Source: Actinomycetes bacterium (lineage in GTDB: Bacteria > Actinomycetota > Actinomycetes > Mycobacteriales > Mycobacteriaceae). From it: a stretch of DNA of 38,735 bases. A program made the position numbers and the translations under genes. The stretch covers positions 1 to 38,735 of the forward strand of contig JAHZIT010000059.1 of assembly GCA_022601275.1 (NCBI GenBank), given 5' to 3'. The notes below the pieces were generated by a model. That model had not been told where the DNA came from and did no database searches. It saw nothing but the letters and a program-made list of their open reading frames with translations. Shown here one piece after another: positions 35,383 through 38,735 of the stretch (the first letter of the stretch is position 1; each line of letters opens with the position of its first letter).

Positions 35383-36618
35383 GTGATTGGTATGGACTTC
35401 GAGATGTCGGCCAAGGGCCAGCACTACCACGGCCGACTCGTTGACTTCATGACTGAATTCGTGTTCCCGGGCGAGGAGGCCTACGAACGCTACCGCCACG
35501 AGGCAGGTCCTGACGACCACACCGTCCCGCCCGTCGTCGAGGAGCTCAAATCGCTGGCCAAGGAGCGCGGGTTGTGGAACCTGTTCCTGCCCGCGGAGTC
35601 AGGGCTGACCAACCTGGAGTACGCGCCACTGGCCGAACTATCCGGGTGGAGCATGGAGCTGGCGCCCGAGGCATTGAATTGCGCGGCACCTGACACCGGC
35701 AACATGGAGACGCTGCATCTGTTTGCCACCGAGCAACAGCGCAAGCAGTGGCTTGAGCCGCTGCTGAAGGGTGAGATCCGCAGCGCATTCGCGATGACCG
35801 AGCCCGCAGTGGCCTCCAGCGACGCGCGAAACATCGAGACGACCATTTCGCGCGACGGTGGCGATTACGTCATCAACGGTCGCAAGTGGTGGATCTCCGG
35901 CGCGGCCGACCCGCGTTGCAAGATCCTGATCGTTATGGGGCGTACCAACCCCGAAGCTGCCAGCCACCAGCAGCAGTCGATGATCCTGGTGCCCATCGAT
36001 ACGCCGGGGGTTTCAGTCGAGCGGTCCCTGCCGGTCTTCGGTTGGCAGGATCAGCACGGGCACTGCGAGATCAGCTTCGACAACGTCCGGGTGCCGGCCT
36101 CAAATCTGCTCGACGAGGAGGGCAGCGGATTCGCCATCGCCCAGGCCCGCCTCGGGCCCGGCCGCATTCACCACTGCATGCGTGCGATCGGGGTGGCCGA
36201 GCGAGCGTTGGCACTCATGGTCGACCGGGTTAACAAGCGGATTGCCTTCGGCAAGCCTCTAGCTGAGCAGGGCGTGGTCCAGCAGCAGGTTGCCCTGTCG
36301 CGCAACGAGATCGACCAGGCCAGACTGTTATGCCACAAAGCGGCGTGGACTATCGACCAACACGGCAACAAGGCTGCCCGCAATGAGGTCGCGATGATCA
36401 AGGCAGTCGCACCTCAGATGGCGTGCAACGTGATCGACCGCGCCATCCAGGTGCACGGCGCCGCCGGGGTCAGCGATGACACCCCGCTGGCGCGGCTCTA
36501 CGGCTGGCACCGCGCGATGCGGTTGTTCGACGGGCCCGACGAGGTGCATATACGCAGCATCGCTCGCGCCGAGTTGGGCCGGGAGAAAGGCGCATTCGCG
36601 GCGGCGGTGACGGGCTAG
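35383..36618 (+). CDS. fadE2: Acyl-CoA dehydrogenase FadE2
   Basis: 411 residues from GTG at 35383 (GGGGG 9 nt upstream; ATG at 35392 is an alternative). ACAD fold: [20 protein letters not shown] and [14 protein letters not shown] contact FAD and substrate; [34 protein letters not shown] is the C-terminal FAD/CoA signature. The related subfamily includes ACAD10/11-type enzymes. It oxidises acyl-CoA thioesters in beta-oxidation. The TAG stop overlaps the ptpB GTG by 1 nt. Confidence 0.94.
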   Translation: MIGMDFEMSAKGQHYHGRLVDFMTEFVFPGEEAYERYRHEAGPDDHTVPPVVEELKSLAKERGLWNLFLPAESGLTNLEYAPLAELSGWSMELAPEALNCAAPDTGNMETLHLFATEQQRKQWLEPLLKGEIRSAFAMTEPAVASSDARNIETTISRDGGDYVINGRKWWISGAADPRCKILIVMGRTNPEAASHQQQSMILVPIDTPGVSVERSLPVFGWQDQHGHCEISFDNVRVPASNLLDEEGSGFAIAQARLGPGRIHHCMRAIGVAERALALMVDRVNKRIAFGKPLAEQGVVQQQVALSRNEIDQARLLCHKAAWTIDQHGNKAARNEVAMIKAVAPQMACNVIDRAIQVHGAAGVSDDTPLARLYGWHRAMRLFDGPDEVHIRSIARAELGREKGAFAAAVTG

Positions 36619-37430
36619 TGGAACCGGCCGGCGGGCAAGAGTCCCGGGAACTTTCGGGAGCATGGAATTTCCGAGATGTCTCCGAGCAGGCAGGCATCGC
36701 TCCCGGCCGTTTCTTCCGGGCCAGCGAACTGTCCAAGCTGAACGACGCCGGCCGCGCCGCACTGTTGGGCTACGGGGTCACCGATGTCGCGGATCTGCGC
36801 ACCCAGAGCGAGCTTGAGAGACACGGCGCCGGGCTCGTGCCTGCTGCAGTGGACATCCACCACCTGCCGTTCGTCGAGGCCAAAGCCGCCGACGGCGAGT
36901 CCCCGCACGAACACGCATTCCGGCAGATGATGACCGAAAAGCCCTCCGACGAATCGGTCTCCGATGCCGCGGCGCGATACATGACCGAGGAGTATGTGCG
37001 CATCGCAGCAGCCCCGCTGGCGCAGCGCGCCGTGCACCGGGTGGTGACCCTGCTGGGATCAGAGCGCCGTGTGCTGGCCCATTGCTTCGCAGGCAAGGAC
37101 CGCACCGGGTTCACCATCGCGGTCGTGCTGGAGGCCGCCGGAGTTGGGCGTGACGAGGTCATGGCCGACTACTTGCGCAGCAATAGCGCCGTGCCGCAAT
37201 TACGGGAGACCATCCTGGCCAAGTTGCGAGAGCGGACCGCCGAGGCGCCCGAAGTTCTGGAGCTCGCTCAGGCCAGGCTCACCGAGTCGGTCCTGGGCGT
37301 ACGCGAGGAGTACCTCGACACCGCTCGCCGCACGCTGGATGACGAGTTCGGCTCGCTGGGAGGCTACCTCTCAGCCGCCGGCGTCACCGCTGAGGATCTC
37401 ACCCGGTTGCGCGCCGCACTCCGCGACTGA
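36618..37430 (+). CDS. ptpB: Triple-specificity protein/phosphoinositide phosphatase PtpB
   Basis: 270 residues. The P-loop is HCFAGKDRTG with C156, K160 and D161, the same KD variant used by M. tuberculosis PtpB (Rv0153c), which dephosphorylates Tyr, Ser/Thr and phosphoinositides. Substrate recognition regions NFRDVS and ADLRTQSELE are kept. No signal peptide; M. tuberculosis PtpB is secreted. Co-translated with fadE2, as in M. tuberculosis. Confidence 0.95.
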   Translation: MEPAGGQESRELSGAWNFRDVSEQAGIAPGRFFRASELSKLNDAGRAALLGYGVTDVADLRTQSELERHGAGLVPAAVDIHHLPFVEAKAADGESPHEHAFRQMMTEKPSDESVSDAAARYMTEEYVRIAAAPLAQRAVHRVVTLLGSERRVLAHCFAGKDRTGFTIAVVLEAAGVGRDEVMADYLRSNSAVPQLRETILAKLRERTAEAPEVLELAQARLTESVLGVREEYLDTARRTLDDEFGSLGGYLSAAGVTAEDLTRLRAALRD

Positions 37431-37466
37431 ACTGCGTAACGCCAAGCAGATTTCAGGCCGGCGGTG

Positions 37467-38731
37467 TCAAGTGGTTAGTGCAATGTTCGAGCATTCTTTT
37501 TAGGCCGCTTGGTCCAGTAGTGAGGCGAGGCGGTCGGCGGGGGTGTCGAGGTCCAGGGTGGGGCGGGGTCGTCGGTTGAGGGTGTTCTGCACCCGTTTGA
37601 GGTCGGCTTTGGTGTGGACGCTGAGGTCAGTGCCTTTTGCGAACCAGAACCGCAGGAGCCGGTTGGTGTTTTCGTTGGTGCCGCGCTGCCAGGGTGAATG
37701 GGGATTGCAGAAGTACACCGGCGCCTGCAGTTGCAGCTGGATGTCGCGCCATTTCGCCATCTCGGCGCCTCGGTCCCAGGTGATGGTGCGGCGCAGGTGG
37801 GCGGGCAGATCGCGCATCGCCTCGATCATCGCGGTGGCCACGGATTCGGCGGTGTGATCCTCGGGCAGGTGCAGCAACAGGGTGAACCGGGTGCTGCGCT
37901 CGACGAGGGTGCCAATCGCGCTGCCACTGGCGGTCCCGATGATCAAGTCGCCTTCCCAGTGACCTGGTACTGCCCGATCGGCGATTTCGGGGGGACGGTC
38001 GCTGATGGTGAAGACGTCGCTGAACTTTCCGCGCCGCTCCACCCGGCCGCGGGGTTTGCGCGCCGCCCGCCGAGTGGACAGACATTTGTTCAAGTCAGCG
38101 CGAAGACTGCCCCGGCCCTGCACATAGAGGCATTTGTAGATGGTCTCGTGGCTCACCCGTGCCAGCTTGTCATCGGGATGATCGCGGGCCAACACGTCAG
38201 CGATCAGCTTCGGGCTCCACCCGTCATCCATCCACGCCTCGATTTGGGCGCATAATCCGGGTTCGTTGAGTTTGAACTGCTTGGGCCGCTTGGCATTCTG
38301 GGCGGCGCGGGAATGAGCCAACCCGGCGTGGTAATCCCCGTCAGGATTGCGGTTGCGTTTGAGCTCTCGGGAGATGATGCTCGGGTCGCGGTCGAGCCGA
38401 TGGGCGATCTCGACCTGTTTGAGGCCCTGGTCCAGACCCCGCATGATGGCTAGTCGTTCATCGAAACTAAGCCGACGCCCGGGTCCGCCCGGCCGGTCAC
38501 GATCACCCGGTCCGGACAGACCCGTATCTGAGCCCGTGCCACTTCGTAACTGCATTGACCCAGCGTCATGCCACCACTTCCAGCCGGTCTGAATCGACAC
38601 GCCGACCTGACGGCCGGCTTCACGAAGTGACTCTCCCGAACACACTCGATCGAAGAAGTCTCGCCGCATCGAATGCGGATATGCCACCTGCAACCTCCCT
38701 CACAATGGAAATTGCGTTGACCATATGAATC
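37467..38731 (-). mobile_element. IS30-family insertion sequence
   Basis: The transposase is bracketed by imperfect inverted repeats: left 37467-37488 and right about 38710-38731 (reverse complement), sharing GGT and GCAAT cores in phase. The ends are approximate and target duplication cannot be seen. It lies about 35 nt after ptpB and does not interrupt it. Confidence 0.75.
37500..38687 (-). CDS. IS30-family transposase
   Basis: 395 residues. An N-terminal helix-turn-helix (SGESLREAGRQVGVSIQTGWKWW) and a second one (LDQGLKQVEIAHRLDRDPSIISRELKRN) precede a DDE catalytic domain: GHWEGDLIIG (first Asp), TWDRGAEMAKW (second Asp) and SPWQRGTNENTNRLLR (Glu). This is the IS30 architecture, which makes circular intermediates. 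GTG at 38687 with GGGAGG 6 nt upstream is the start. The frame looks intact, so the element may be active. Confidence 0.94.
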   Translation of the reverse strand: MAYPHSMRRDFFDRVCSGESLREAGRQVGVSIQTGWKWWHDAGSMQLRSGTGSDTGLSGPGDRDRPGGPGRRLSFDERLAIMRGLDQGLKQVEIAHRLDRDPSIISRELKRNRNPDGDYHAGLAHSRAAQNAKRPKQFKLNEPGLCAQIEAWMDDGWSPKLIADVLARDHPDDKLARVSHETIYKCLYVQGRGSLRADLNKCLSTRRAARKPRGRVERRGKFSDVFTISDRPPEIADRAVPGHWEGDLIIGTASGSAIGTLVERSTRFTLLLHLPEDHTAESVATAMIEAMRDLPAHLRRTITWDRGAEMAKWRDIQLQLQAPVYFCNPHSPWQRGTNENTNRLLRFWFAKGTDLSVHTKADLKRVQNTLNRRPRPTLDLDTPADRLASLLDQAA

Positions 38732-38735
38732 TGCC

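Overview
The window comes from a high-GC mycobacterium, most likely a non-tuberculous species; I cannot name it from sequence alone. The gene order is collinear (in reverse orientation) with the M. tuberculosis interval Rv0203 to Rv0153c: hemophore, mmpL11, Rv0201c, zmp1, ldtMt4 (Rv0192), ricR (Rv0190), ilvD (Rv0189c), an O-methyltransferase (Rv0187), Rv0185, Rv0184, monoacylglycerol lipase (Rv0183), pirin (Rv0181c), lprO (Rv0179c), Mce-associated genes, fadD5 (Rv0166), Rv0164, a TetR regulator (Rv0158), pntB/pntAb/pntAa, fadE2 and ptpB. Rv numbers are assigned from remembered protein sequence and synteny, not from a search.

Layout. Positions 1-8.1 kb hold a truncated GGDEF/HD-GYP gene, a DUF3054 membrane protein, a heme-handling pair (hemophore and MmpL11), a small HTH protein and the zinc protease Zmp1. 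Positions 8.1-12.3 kb are a tightly overlapping minus-strand operon (DUF4129, hypothetical, MoxR ATPase, DUF58, membrane protein). Positions 12.4-18.1 kb carry an L,D-transpeptidase, a 13E12 (DUF222/HNH) gene behind a LexA-like box, a copper-responsive DUF305-ricR operon behind a perfect RicR palindrome, and ilvD. Positions 18.1-26.9 kb carry a methyltransferase/metallohydrolase/DUF2786 operon, a MarR/lipase/lipoprotein operon divergent from pirin and a sugar-dehydrogenase-like lipoprotein, then an SRPBCC gene and the LprO-like protein. Positions 27-30.7 kb hold fadD5 and two Mce-associated genes joined directly by 4-bp overlaps, with the whole mce1 transporter core (yrbE1AB, mce1A-F) and mce1R absent. 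Positions 30.7-37.4 kb carry TetR, a 36-residue small ORF, a zinc-ribbon protein, the transhydrogenase operon, fadE2 and ptpB. An IS30-family element closes the window.

Two observations stand out. First, short tandem repeats (18 bp in three places, 9 bp in a fourth) start in the last codons and TAG stop of several genes and run on past them: after ilvD, after the O-methyltransferase, between the convergent 13E12 and ricR genes, and after the GGDEF gene. Unit sequences are unrelated; the shared features are period, location and a TAG that alternates with CAG or TGG. I know of no described class that fits. Second, the fadD5-to-Mce-associated junction is a clean loss (or primitive absence) of the mce1 transporter together with its repressor, leaving the acyl-CoA ligase and accessory proteins as a coupled mini-operon.
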